Source: CAZWKX01 sp964633975 (lineage in GTDB: Bacteria; Actinomycetota; Acidimicrobiia; Spongiisociales; UBA11373). From it: a DNA stretch of 39,147 nt. Where the stretch lies: the NCBI GenBank assembly GCA_964633975.1, contig CAZWKX010000020.1, positions 1-39,147 of the forward strand, in the 5' to 3' direction. The translations under genes were made by a program, and so were the position numbers. This document shows, piece after piece, positions 24,867-32,055 of the stretch (position 1 is the first letter of the stretch; each line of letters begins with the position of its first letter). The notes below the pieces were generated by a model. It did not search any database and was not told where the DNA came from. It worked only from the letters and a program-made list of their open reading frames with translations.

Positions 24867-25921
24867 GCGAACCCGACTTCCTCGGCGCCTCCTGTCCCAT
24901 CCCGCTGGACGAGTACCCGACGGTGCAACTGGCCCACGGTGGAGGCGGCCGCTTCTCGCATCGTTTGGTCAAAGACATGTTCCTGGCCGCGTTCGGCAAC
25001 CCGGCGCTCAACCTGCTTCACGACGGCGCGGTCCTCGACCTGGAAGGCGGGCGGCTGGCCTTCTCGACCGACTCGTATGTGGTCAAGCCGATCTTTTTCC
25101 CCGGGGGCAACGTCGGGACGCTGGCGGTGCACGGCACCCTCAACGATGTTGCCATGTGCGGCGCCCGGCCCCGGGTGCTCTCGGTGGGCTTCATACTCGA
25201 GGAGGGGCTGCCCATGGAGGACCTCTGGACGGTGGTGGAGTCGATGGGCCGGGCCGCCGGCGCCGCCGGCGTGCCCATCGTCACCGGAGACACCAAGGTG
25301 GTCGATCGGGGCAGCGGCGACGGCATCTACGTGAACACGTCCGGCATCGGCGTCATCCCCGAAGGGGTCGACATCTCGCCGGCCCGGGCCCGGCCCGGCG
25401 ACAAGATCATCGTGAGCGGGCAGATCGCCGTGCACGGGATCGCCATCATGTCGGTGCGCCAGGGCCTCGAGTTCGAGACCGCTCTGGAGAGCGACACCGC
25501 CGACCTGTCGCCGCTGGTGGGGCACCTCCTGGATGCGTGCGGTGAGCGGGTGCACGTGCTGCGCGACCCGACTCGCGGCGGCGTGGCCTCGGCGCTGAAT
25601 GAGATCGCCGCATCGGCCCAGGTCGGCGTCCGCATCGACGAGCGGGCCATCCCCGTCGGCGACGAGGTCCGGGGCGCCTGTGAGATCCTCGGGTTCGATC
25701 CCCTCTACGTGGCCAACGAGGGCAAGGTGCTCGTGTTCGTGGCACCGGAATCGGCCGACGAGGCGTTGGCCGCGGTGCGTTCCCACCCGCTGGGGGAGGG
25801 GGCGGTGGTCATCGGTGAGGTCGTCGACGACCACCCGGGAAGGGTCCATCTGCGCAGCCGCGTCGGCGGTGTGCGTGTGGTCGACATGCTCAGCGGCGAG
25901 CAGCTGCCCCGGATCTGCTGA
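24863..25921 (+). CDS. hypE: Hydrogenase maturation dehydratase HypE
   Basis: A 352-aa protein that converts a carbamoylated C-terminal Cys to thiocyanate and donates cyanide to HypD. ATG 24863 overlaps the hypD stop. It has an AIRS/PurM-like fold: QLAHGGGGRFSHRLVKDMF, DSYVVKPIFFPGGNVGTLAV, GTLNDVAMCGARP, VTGDTKVVDRG, RDPTRGGVASALNEIA. The protein ends QLPRIC: the terminal Cys (C352) is the acceptor residue, so the C-terminus is intact. The only visible oddity is the context: hypA and hypB are missing. Spacing to the next gene (26013) is 91 bp. Confidence 0.97.
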   Translation: MSEPDFLGASCPIPLDEYPTVQLAHGGGGRFSHRLVKDMFLAAFGNPALNLLHDGAVLDLEGGRLAFSTDSYVVKPIFFPGGNVGTLAVHGTLNDVAMCGARPRVLSVGFILEEGLPMEDLWTVVESMGRAAGAAGVPIVTGDTKVVDRGSGDGIYVNTSGIGVIPEGVDISPARARPGDKIIVSGQIAVHGIAIMSVRQGLEFETALESDTADLSPLVGHLLDACGERVHVLRDPTRGGVASALNEIAASAQVGVRIDERAIPVGDEVRGACEILGFDPLYVANEGKVLVFVAPESADEALAAVRSHPLGEGAVVIGEVVDDHPGRVHLRSRVGGVRVVDMLSGEQLPRIC

Positions 25922-26012
25922 GGCGTTTGTTCCAGCGGCAGGTTCCCGCCGGTGTGCGGAATCTGGCCCCGTTTTCATCGTCTAGCATGCCGCCCAACCT
26001 GGGGAGGTGTTC

Positions 26013-27653
26013 ATGCTTGAGTGGGCCAAGAAGAATGACGCCCTTGGCACCGTGAATCGCGGCGACGCGGCCGAATCCGGGCTCTGCACCCTTTGCCGCG
26101 CCGACTGCAAAGGCAAATGCGAAGTATGGATGGCGTCTTTGCGGGGCCGTGAGCTTCTGTACCCGCGCGACTTCGGCGACATCACTGCGGGATCCGGCAA
26201 TACCACCTCGATTGGGGTCGGCTATCACGCGCTACGCATCCAGGGTGGGCTGTATGGAGCACGGGGCCTTCCTGCCGGCGTCGGACACGACCCGGACAAC
26301 TGCTACTACAAGGACGTCGACATAACGACGAGCTTCGGCCACGGCGACAAGATCACCTGCCGGGCGCCGATGATGACGGGTGCGCTTGGGTCCACGGCGA
26401 TTGCCCGCAAGTACTGGGCTGCTTTCGCCACCGGCGCCGCTCTTGCCGGCATCCCCATCGTGGTGGGTGAGAACGTGGCCGGCATCGACCCCGAGTCGAA
26501 GATGAAGAATGGGTCGCTGGCCGAATCCCCGGAGCTGGACCGCCGCATCGAGATGTTCGGCCGCTATCACGACGGCTACGGCGCCATCATCGTGCAGGCC
26601 AACGTCGAGGACACCCGCAACGGCGTCCCCCGGTATCTCATCGAAAAGCACGGCGACGAGATCGTGCTCGAGCTCAAGTGGGGCCAGGGGGCCAAGGACA
26701 TCGGCGGCGAGATCCAGGTGGACGACATCGAGTACGCCCGGTTCCTGAAAGAGCGGGGCTACTTGCTGGATCCCGATCCCACCGATCCCGAGGCGATCGC
26801 GGCGTTCGAGAACACCTCGTTGAAGTTCTTCGCCCGTCACAGCCGTCTCGGGGCCACGAACCTCGACACTGCAGAGCAGGTGCGCGAGGACTTGATGTCC
26901 ACTGTCGAGGCCTATCGGAAGCTCGGCTTCAAGCGCATCACCTTGAAGACCGGTTCGTATGGGATGGAGGCGCTGGCCATGTCGCTGCGCTACGCGGCTG
27001 AGGCCGAGCTGGACCTCGTCACCATCGACGGCTCCGGCGGCGGCACCGGCATGAGCCCGTGGAACATGATGGATCACTGGGGTGTGCCCTCGCTGCCGCT
27101 CCATGCCAAGGCCTACGAGTACTGCCGTGTCCTGGAGGAGCGGGGCATACGTCCCCCGGACCTTTCGTTCGCCGGAGGCTTCGCCCGTGAGGATCACATC
27201 TTCAAGGCCATCGCCCTCGGCTCGCCCTACGTGAAGCTGGTGTGTATGGGCCGGGCGCTCATGATTCCCGGCTTCGTCGGCAGCAACGTCGAGGGTGTGT
27301 TCCACCCGGAGCGCCGGGCCGAGGTCCATGGGCACTGGGAACAGCTGCCGGCGCCGGTGGCCAGCCTGGGCGTCAAGCCCGACGAGATCTTCGCCGGCTG
27401 GGAGACGGTGCGTTCCCGCGTCGGCGAAGACGAGATGAGGAATGTGCCCTATGGGGCGATTGCACTCGTCTGCTATCTGGACAAGCTCTCCGCCGGACTC
27501 CAGCAGTTCATGGCCGGAGCCCGCAAGTACAACCTCTCCGAGGTGACGAGGTCCGATCTCATGGCCGGCAATCGAGAGACGGCGGTGGAGACCGGTATCC
27601 CCTATCTGACGGACGCCTACGACGAGGAGGCACAGAAGATCCTGCGCTCCTAG
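26013..27653 (+). CDS. FMN-binding glutamate-synthase-domain protein, atypical
   Basis: A 546-aa protein with ATG 26013, 5 nt after GGGGAGG; the GTG at 26007 lies in that ribosome site. The N-terminus has a Cys set C25-x2-C28-x3-C32-x3-C36 (CTLCRADCKGKC), plausibly an Fe-S or Zn site. The rest is a TIM barrel with GltB-like blocks: KITCRAPMMTGALGST, GIPIVVGENVAGIDPESK, IIVQANVEDTRNGVPRYL, ELKWGQGAKDIGGEIQVDD, TIDGSGGGTGMSPWNMMDHWG and SFAGGFAREDHIFKAIALGSPYVKL. These match the FMN-binding glutamate synthase central domain. The CxxxxxCPVG [3Fe-4S] motif of classical GltB is not visible, and there is no amidotransferase domain. It may act with partners not in the window; the reaction is uncertain. 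It follows hypE on the same strand. Confidence 0.82.
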   Translation: MLEWAKKNDALGTVNRGDAAESGLCTLCRADCKGKCEVWMASLRGRELLYPRDFGDITAGSGNTTSIGVGYHALRIQGGLYGARGLPAGVGHDPDNCYYKDVDITTSFGHGDKITCRAPMMTGALGSTAIARKYWAAFATGAALAGIPIVVGENVAGIDPESKMKNGSLAESPELDRRIEMFGRYHDGYGAIIVQANVEDTRNGVPRYLIEKHGDEIVLELKWGQGAKDIGGEIQVDDIEYARFLKERGYLLDPDPTDPEAIAAFENTSLKFFARHSRLGATNLDTAEQVREDLMSTVEAYRKLGFKRITLKTGSYGMEALAMSLRYAAEAELDLVTIDGSGGGTGMSPWNMMDHWGVPSLPLHAKAYEYCRVLEERGIRPPDLSFAGGFAREDHIFKAIALGSPYVKLVCMGRALMIPGFVGSNVEGVFHPERRAEVHGHWEQLPAPVASLGVKPDEIFAGWETVRSRVGEDEMRNVPYGAIALVCYLDKLSAGLQQFMAGARKYNLSEVTRSDLMAGNRETAVETGIPYLTDAYDEEAQKILRS

Positions 27654-27673
27654 GCGTCGATCGTTGCAGGTGC

Positions 27674-27720
27674 GGCCGGGGGGCCGTCGTACCTGTCCGG
27701 AGTGCGACGAACCCCCGGCC
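27674..27720. terminator. Bidirectional terminator-like stem between convergent genes
   Basis: GGCCGGGGG (27674-27682) pairs with CCCCCGGCC (27712-27720), and GTCG/CGAC extend inside. It sits between the stops of the glutamate-synthase-domain gene and the minus-strand sigma gene. T-runs are short. Confidence 0.6.
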
Positions 27721-27737
27721 GACTCCTGGCGGAGGAT

Positions 27738-28676
27738 CTAGGCGACGTCGTCGATGTTGGCCCGGCCGGCGCGCAGTCTGGTGAGGCCCTCGTTGATGAT
27801 CTGACGGACCCGCTCGGCGGTGATTCCGAGTTCGTCGGCGATTTCGGCGAGCGGGCGGGTGCGGCCGTCGTCGAGCCCGAAGCGCGCCTTGATGATCTCG
27901 GCCTGCTTCTTGGGAAGGCTGTCGAGCGCCACGTGCAGGGCCAGGCTGGCTTCGGCGCGGGCGGCCTCCTCCTCAGGATCCTGGGCTTCGGAATCGAGGA
28001 TGAAGTCGCCGAAGAGGGCGCCGTCTTCGCCAACCGGCTTCTCCAGCGAGACGGTGTCGGAGACCTCGAGCGCCTCGGTGACCCTGTCCACGGGGATGCC
28101 GGTGGATTGGGCGATCTCGTCGGGGCCGGCCTCACGGCCCAGTGTGCCCTTGAGGGAGTTGGCCGCGGAGCGCACCGTTCCCAGGATCTCGTGCAGATGC
28201 ACCGGGATGCGCACGCTGCGGGACTGGTTGGCGATGGCCCTGGTGATGGCCTGGCGAATCCACCAGGTGGCGTAGGTGGAGAACTTGAAGCCCTTACGCC
28301 AGTCGAATTTCTCCACGGCGCGGATGAGGCCCAGGTTGCCCTCCTGGATGAGGTCGAGTATGTCGAGGCCGCCGGCCCCGGCGTAACGGCGGGCGTTGGA
28401 GACGACGAGGCGCAGGTTGGACGAGATGAAGCGGTCCTTGGCTCGGACGCCGCGCCGCACCAGACGGCCCAGCCGTACTTTTTCGAGCTGGTCGAGGGCG
28501 TCTCCGTTGCGGAGTCGGCGGGCGGCTTCTTCACCCTCTTCGATGGCGCGCGCCAGCTCGGTCTCCTCCTCGGCGGTGAGGAGATCGTGCTCACCGATCT
28601 CGTTGAGATACTGGCTGAGCATGTCTGCGGTGAGGCGGCCGCGCTCGTCGAGCACGCCGCGTCTGTTGGTATCCAT
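27738..28676 (-). CDS. Sigma-70 family RNA polymerase sigma factor, non-primary (group 2-like)
   Basis: ATG 28676 gives 312 aa (MDTNRRGVLDERGRL). Region 1.2 begins TADMLSQYLNEIGEHDLLTA, region 2 includes FISSNLRLVVSNARRYAGAG, DLIQEGNLGLIRAVEKFDWR and FSTYATWWIRQAITRAIANQ, region 3 begins SVRIPVHLHEILG, and region 4 ends AEIADELGITAERVRQIINE. It is complete for promoter recognition but lacks the long N-terminal region 1.1, so it resembles group 2 or HrdB-like secondary sigma factors. The start could also be the ATG at 28715. A TATTGAT element lies between these. The other sigma is at 14614, so this genome has at least two sigma-70 type factors. No anti-sigma gene is adjacent. Confidence 0.92.
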   Translation of the reverse strand: MDTNRRGVLDERGRLTADMLSQYLNEIGEHDLLTAEEETELARAIEEGEEAARRLRNGDALDQLEKVRLGRLVRRGVRAKDRFISSNLRLVVSNARRYAGAGGLDILDLIQEGNLGLIRAVEKFDWRKGFKFSTYATWWIRQAITRAIANQSRSVRIPVHLHEILGTVRSAANSLKGTLGREAGPDEIAQSTGIPVDRVTEALEVSDTVSLEKPVGEDGALFGDFILDSEAQDPEEEAARAEASLALHVALDSLPKKQAEIIKARFGLDDGRTRPLAEIADELGITAERVRQIINEGLTRLRAGRANIDDVA

Positions 28677-28751
28677 TTGTCCTATCAATACCTGGCTGGC
28701 CTGCTTTTTAAACATCGGCAGCAGTGGTTTTGTTCCCGTAGCGGTTTGCGC

Positions 28752-29459
28752 TCAGCGGCGTGGCCCCGGGGAGGCGAACAGCAGGATCGGCGCGGCGAGA
28801 GCGGCGGCCGCCCAGAGCCAGAGCCCGACGCCGGGGGAGATGCCGGCGAAGAATGAGTTGCCGAATATCGAGATGATGTTGATGAGGGCTCCGCCGAAGC
28901 AGATGACCCCGAGAATCGCGACGGCCACCGGGGATCTCGGGCCCGCCGGCGGCACCAGGGCGATGAGAGCTTGTATGGCAAGTAGGGCGCCGGAAACCAC
29001 GGTGAAGAGGCCGCTGAAGAACAGGGCACCCTGTGTGGTGTAAAACAGATCGGCGAAGTTGCCACCCCCGAGCCTGGCGCTGTTGAAGAGGTCCCATCCG
29101 CTTCCGCTGCTGATTCCCATGGCGGAGAACCACGGCATAAACGCAGATCCGATGACGATGCCTGAAGCGATGAGCGCAAGCAGGATCGTCATTTGGGTTG
29201 CAGCCGGCCGAGTAGTGGGCGCGTACCCGGGCGCCGGCGTGTAGTAGGGAGAGGCGGATCCTCCCGGCGGCGTGTACGAAGCGTAGGGACTCGGAGTCGG
29301 TGGGCCCTGCGGCATCTGCGCCGGCGGGGGCGCCGCCATTCCCGGCGGGGGTCCGGGAGGTGGAGGCATCGGTGTCTCCTCCGTGGCCCACCTGTGCCCG
29401 CAGTACCCGCAGGCGGTTGATGTGTCCGGAATCTCACGTCCGCACGCGGGACACAACAT
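28752..29459 (-). CDS. Zinc-ribbon membrane protein with Pro-rich linker
   Basis: ATG 29459 has a good GGAGGA site 7 nt upstream; the longer frame to 29618 has no such support. The 235-aa protein begins MLCPACGREIPDTSTACGYC, a four-Cys zinc ribbon. A Pro/Gly/Tyr-rich linker of about 60 residues with PYASYTPPGGSASPYYTPAP follows. Four hydrophobic spans then occur (TILLALIASGIVIGSAFMPW, GALFFSGLFTVVSGALL, PVAVAILGVICFGGAL, GLWLWAAAALAAPILLF). This is a common actinobacterial layout for membrane proteins of unknown function, probably cytoplasmic zinc ribbon and integral C-terminal domain. It is monocistronic here. Confidence 0.82.
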   Translation of the reverse strand: MLCPACGREIPDTSTACGYCGHRWATEETPMPPPPGPPPGMAAPPPAQMPQGPPTPSPYASYTPPGGSASPYYTPAPGYAPTTRPAATQMTILLALIASGIVIGSAFMPWFSAMGISSGSGWDLFNSARLGGGNFADLFYTTQGALFFSGLFTVVSGALLAIQALIALVPPAGPRSPVAVAILGVICFGGALINIISIFGNSFFAGISPGVGLWLWAAAALAAPILLFASPGPRR

Positions 29460-29680
29460 GACGGCTTCCTCCGATCTTGTGGCCTCGGTTCTTGCGCTCA
29501 ACACCATGTTGCCACGATGATGAGCCGGACGCTTTGTCGACGGGCGGTCCGCTCCGGGCGGGATGCCCTTCTGACTCTGCGGGCCGGGGGCGTGCCGGGT
29601 CGCGGTTGTGGAAGGCACGGCCCGGCGAGCGGCTACGGTGGGGGAATGGGACGGTCGAAGCCCGAACGGAGGAGCCCGGG

Positions 29681-30160
29681 GTGAAGGTCAAGCCCATCGG
29701 TGTGGTCCACAGCATCTTCACTTCACAGGAGGGCACGCCGGTGCAGCCGGCCTTTGCCTCCGTCGACGACACGGGCATCGTCGAGGTATTCGAGCCCTAC
29801 GTCGAAGGGCTCGACGATCTAGAGCGTTTCGATCGTATCTGGCTCATCTGCTGGTTCGATCGTTCGGGCCCGCCTCGCATGAAGGTGATTCCGTATCTCG
29901 ATACCAAGGAACGCGGCCTGTTTGCCACTCGGGCCCCTTCGCGGCCCAATCCCATCGGCATCTCGGCCGTTCGTCTGCTGGACCACCAGGACCGGTTCCT
30001 GTTCGTTGCCGAGCTGGACATCCTCGACGACACGCCTCTGCTGGACATCAAGCCGTATTCGGCCCACGTCGACGTGTTCCCGGAAGGCGAAGAGGGCTGG
30101 CTGGGGGAGCGGGTTCGCCGCCGTATCGAGGCCGACGAGCGGTTCGGCGAGGATCGATGA
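29681..30160 (+). CDS. trmO: tRNA (N6-threonylcarbamoyladenosine(37)-N6)-methyltransferase TrmO
   Basis: A 159-aa member of the TsaA/TrmO (UPF0066) family, which methylates t6A37 in tRNA-Thr using SAM. GTG 29681 follows GGAGGAG (29668-29674) at 6 nt. Visible motifs are KPIGVVHSIF at the start, LERFDRIWLICWFDRS, TRAPSRPNPIGISAVRL and LLDIKPYSAHVDVF. The SAM-binding beta-barrel motifs and length fit. The family is often found beside molybdenum cofactor genes, which makes the following NifX-like gene of interest. The TGA stop overlaps an ATG (30157). Confidence 0.92.
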   Translation: MKVKPIGVVHSIFTSQEGTPVQPAFASVDDTGIVEVFEPYVEGLDDLERFDRIWLICWFDRSGPPRMKVIPYLDTKERGLFATRAPSRPNPIGISAVRLLDHQDRFLFVAELDILDDTPLLDIKPYSAHVDVFPEGEEGWLGERVRRRIEADERFGEDR

Positions 30161-30240
30161 AGTGGGCCGGGGGAGCGCTCGGCTTGCCCCGGTCCTGCCG
30201 GCGGCCGGAGATGCGGATGGAGGGAAGGGTGAACCGATGA
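30157..30240 (+). CDS. 27-codon mini-ORF linking trmO and the NifX-like gene
   Basis: ATG 30157 overlaps the trmO stop (ATGA), and its own TGA (30238-30240) overlaps the ATG of the NifX-like gene (30237), again as ATGA. The peptide MKWAGGALGLPRSCRRPEMR continues for seven residues. It is Arg/Gly/Pro-rich and could be chance, but the double overlap would allow translational coupling across the gap. Peptide-level function is not suggested. Confidence 0.35.
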   Translation: MKWAGGALGLPRSCRRPEMRMEGRVNR

Positions 30241-30641
30241 GGATCGCAGTGGCTTCAGACGACGGCACGACCGTGTCACAGCACTTCGGCCGAGCTTCGT
30301 TGTACGTTGTGTTGAGCATCGAGGAGGGCGGGATCGTCTCCCGGGAGGCGCGGCCCAAGGCGGGTCACCGCACCTTCGCCGGTGAAACGACGGCGGAACG
30401 TGCACGCGGCGTCGGCGTGGGTCCACAGATCAAGCACGGCGTGATGGCCGACGGCGTCGCCGATTGCGACGCGGTGATCGTCGGCGGCATGGGGTCGGGA
30501 GCCGTGGCCGCGTTCCGTTCGCGCGGCATCGAACCCGTGCTCACCGATGTGGGGGACGTCGATGAGGCGGCGCTGCGCCTGTCCCGAGGAGACCTGCCCA
30601 ATCTCATAGATCGCCTTCATCCGGGGCGGGGCGAACGCTGA
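30237..30641 (+). CDS. NifX/NifB-type (dinitrogenase iron-molybdenum cofactor) small protein
   Basis: A 134-aa protein starting MRIAVASDDGTTVSQHFGRA, the usual opening of the Nitro_FeMo-Co domain (PF02579). It has a central KHGVMADGVADCDAVIVGGM (the DAVIVGGMGxGA block) and ends LTDVGDVDEAAL. These proteins bind Fe-S or FeMo-co type metal clusters and occur far outside nitrogen fixation. ATG 30237 has GGAGGG about 12 nt before it. It is in an apparent operon with trmO. No nif genes are in the window. Whether it helps maturation of a metalloenzyme, perhaps the hydrogenase served by HypFCDE, is speculative. Confidence 0.82.
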   Translation: MRIAVASDDGTTVSQHFGRASLYVVLSIEEGGIVSREARPKAGHRTFAGETTAERARGVGVGPQIKHGVMADGVADCDAVIVGGMGSGAVAAFRSRGIEPVLTDVGDVDEAALRLSRGDLPNLIDRLHPGRGER

Positions 30642-30654
30642 GACACAGGCGCGG

Positions 30655-30670
30655 CGGGGGACGGCCCCCG
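30655..30670. terminator. Short GC stem-loop between convergent genes
   Basis: CGGGGG (30655-30660) pairs with CCCCCG (30665-30670) around ACGG, between the NifX-like stop and the stop of the minus-strand membrane gene at 30684. Confidence 0.45.
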
Positions 30671-30683
30671 GCAGGGGCGCTGC

Positions 30684-31073
30684 TCAGTGGGTGCGGCGCA
30701 GCCAGAGATCGGCGATTCCATAGGTGGCGGCGCCGGCGGCGATGACCCCGCTCAGCACGTCGAGCGGGACCGATTGACGGCCGCGGGCGTGGTAGTAGAG
30801 GATGACGCCGGCAAGTGCGGCGGCGCCGACGGCAAGTGCGGCGCGTGCGGCGATGTCGGCGATGTGCCGGGTGCGCTCGTCTCGGCGGAACGGGGCGACG
30901 CCTCCCGGCGAGACCGTGACGTAGCGGCCGCTGCGGGCCATCCATACGAAGGCGCCCAAGGCGAGCGCGCCGGCTGCGGCGGCGGCCCACCAGGGAAGAC
31001 CGGCGAGGGACATATAGAGTCCCAGCGCCGCGGCGAGGATCGCTCTGCTCAGGTAGTAGGTGGCCCAGGCCAT
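30684..31073 (-). CDS. Small multi-span membrane protein, partner of the XRE regulator
   Basis: A 129-aa integral membrane protein with about four hydrophobic spans: YLSRAILAAALGLYMSLAGL, WAAAAAGALALGAFVWMA, IAARAALAVGAAALAGVILY and LSGVIAAGAATYGIADLW. Between spans 2 and 3 is a hydrophilic loop YVTVSPGGVAPFRRDERTRH. Its ATG starts 3 nt after the stop of the regulator gene, with a GAGGGAGA site within that gene's end, so the two form one transcript. Small XRE regulators paired with such short membrane proteins are common, but the function is not known. It may be a membrane sensor or a DUF2178-like protein; homology should be tested. Confidence 0.75.
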   Translation of the reverse strand: MAWATYYLSRAILAAALGLYMSLAGLPWWAAAAAGALALGAFVWMARSGRYVTVSPGGVAPFRRDERTRHIADIAARAALAVGAAALAGVILYYHARGRQSVPLDVLSGVIAAGAATYGIADLWLRRTH

Positions 31074-31076
31074 TTC

Positions 31077-31289
31077 TCAGTCTCCCTCGGTATCCCTTCC
31101 CAGCCGGAACAGCTCGTCGACCGTAGCTCCGAGAACCCGGCTCAGCCTTAGCGCCAGTAGCACCGAGGGGGTGTAGCCGCCTCGCTCGATGGCGATGATG
31201 GTCTGGCGGGTGACTCCCACCCGTTCGGCCAGGCTCTGTTGGGTCAGCCCGGCCCGCCGGCGGAGTTCCCGGAGTCTGTTGCGGAGCAT
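31077..31289 (-). CDS. Small XRE-family transcriptional regulator
   Basis: ATG 31289 gives a 70-aa protein, MLRNRLRELRRRAGLTQQSL, almost entirely one Cro/C1-type helix-turn-helix: LTQQSLAERVGVTRQTIIAI, ERGGYTPSVLLALRLSRVLG and ATVDELFRLG. A start at 31322 would lie in the -10 box, so it is rejected. The promoter and two matching palindromes lie directly upstream (31303-31360), pointing to autorepression. The gene is followed by a membrane protein gene in the same transcript. Size recalls C-type controllers of restriction-modification systems, but no such genes are here. Confidence 0.9.
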   Translation of the reverse strand: MLRNRLRELRRRAGLTQQSLAERVGVTRQTIIAIERGGYTPSVLLALRLSRVLGATVDELFRLGRDTEGD

Positions 31290-31302
31290 CGTGATTCCGG
31301 CA

Positions 31303-31360
31303 ATGTAAAGCTGCCTTGACATTATATGTACCGATGTCGGATGTCAAGTTGGCTTTACAT
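31303..31360 (-). promoter_or_regulatory. XRE-gene promoter within two matched 20-bp palindromic operators
   Basis: Two inverted repeats of the form ATGTMAAG-N4-CTTKACAT occur at 31303-31322 and 31341-31360. The left one has arms ATGTAAAG and CTTGACAT; the right has ATGTCAAG and CTTTACAT. Their centres are 38 bp apart. On the minus strand a perfect -35 (TTGACA, rc of 31342-31347) lies in one site and a perfect -10 (TATAAT, rc of 31321-31326) touches the other, with a 15-nt spacer. A start near 31313 gives a 5' leader of about 24 nt. Occupancy of either site should block RNA polymerase. Confidence 0.8.
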
Positions 31361-31498
31361 AGGTGGCAGTTGCCCGGTCGTCGGTGTCGCTGCCTGCTGA
31401 GTTCGGCAGCTAGCGTCGACCGGGCGGGTAGCGTTCCTCCCACCCAGCGGCGGTTTGTGGTCAGCGCCGTTGGGCGCCCGACCATACGAAGGAGAAAA

Positions 31499-32008
31499 AT
31501 GCGCCACATGGTTCTGCTGTTGATAGTCCTGGCAGTTGTCGTGGCTGCCTGCGGCGACGACGGTGTGCTGAGCCCCGGCGGCGCCAGCACGACCCAGGCG
31601 GAGATGACTACCACCACCGAGTCGGTGGCTGCGACGACGACCCAGGGCCCCGTTCCCACGACCACGGTCGGCGCGTCTGAGGAATACGATCTGGCGGCGG
31701 GTGTGGCTGCCTGCCAGGCCGGGGACGACGTCGCCTGCGACCTCGTCTATCTGCTCAGCGATCTTGAGTCTCCGGAGGAGGCGATTGGGTTGGACTGCGG
31801 CGGCCGAGGCGCTCTCCCGGAGACGAGCTGCTCGGGCTACGAAGGATCGGATTCCTCGAGCGCCTACACCTACGGCGACGACCCGCTTCTAGATGCGCTG
31901 TGGGACATGTGTGCGGGCGGGAACGACGACGCCTGTGATCACCTCTACTTCATTTCCCCCGTCGGGTCGGAGTACGAGACCTTTGGAAGCAACAACGGGG
32001 TGCCGTAG
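31499..32008 (+). CDS. Lipoprotein with repeated CxxGDxxACDxLY motif
   Basis: ATG 31499 follows AAGGAG (about 5 nt). The 169-aa protein begins MRHMVLLLIVLAVVVAACGD, a lipobox at VAAC, then a Thr-rich linker (TTTTESVAATTTQGPVPTTT). The mature domain carries two copies of a Cys motif: AACQAGDDVACDLVYLLSD and MCAGGNDDACDHLYFISPVG, plus LDCGGR and TSCSGYEGSD. CxxGDxxACDxLY occurs in many actinobacterial secreted or membrane proteins of unknown function. It is divergent from the XRE gene and ends 48 bp before a long palindrome. Confidence 0.8.
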   Translation: MRHMVLLLIVLAVVVAACGDDGVLSPGGASTTQAEMTTTTESVAATTTQGPVPTTTVGASEEYDLAAGVAACQAGDDVACDLVYLLSDLESPEEAIGLDCGGRGALPETSCSGYEGSDSSSAYTYGDDPLLDALWDMCAGGNDDACDHLYFISPVGSEYETFGSNNGVP

Positions 32009-32055
32009 AGGATCCGACGCCGCTGATCGTGTCGAGGACCGGTCCTGGATATGGA

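Noticed and set aside
24842..25978. 378-codon minus-strand ORF across hypE
   Set aside because: The forward HypE sequence is complete to its terminal Cys; the reverse frame is noise.
30604..31665. 353-codon minus-strand ORF covering the XRE operator and its neighbours
   Set aside because: It overlaps three well-supported genes and a promoter; its sequence is low-complexity.
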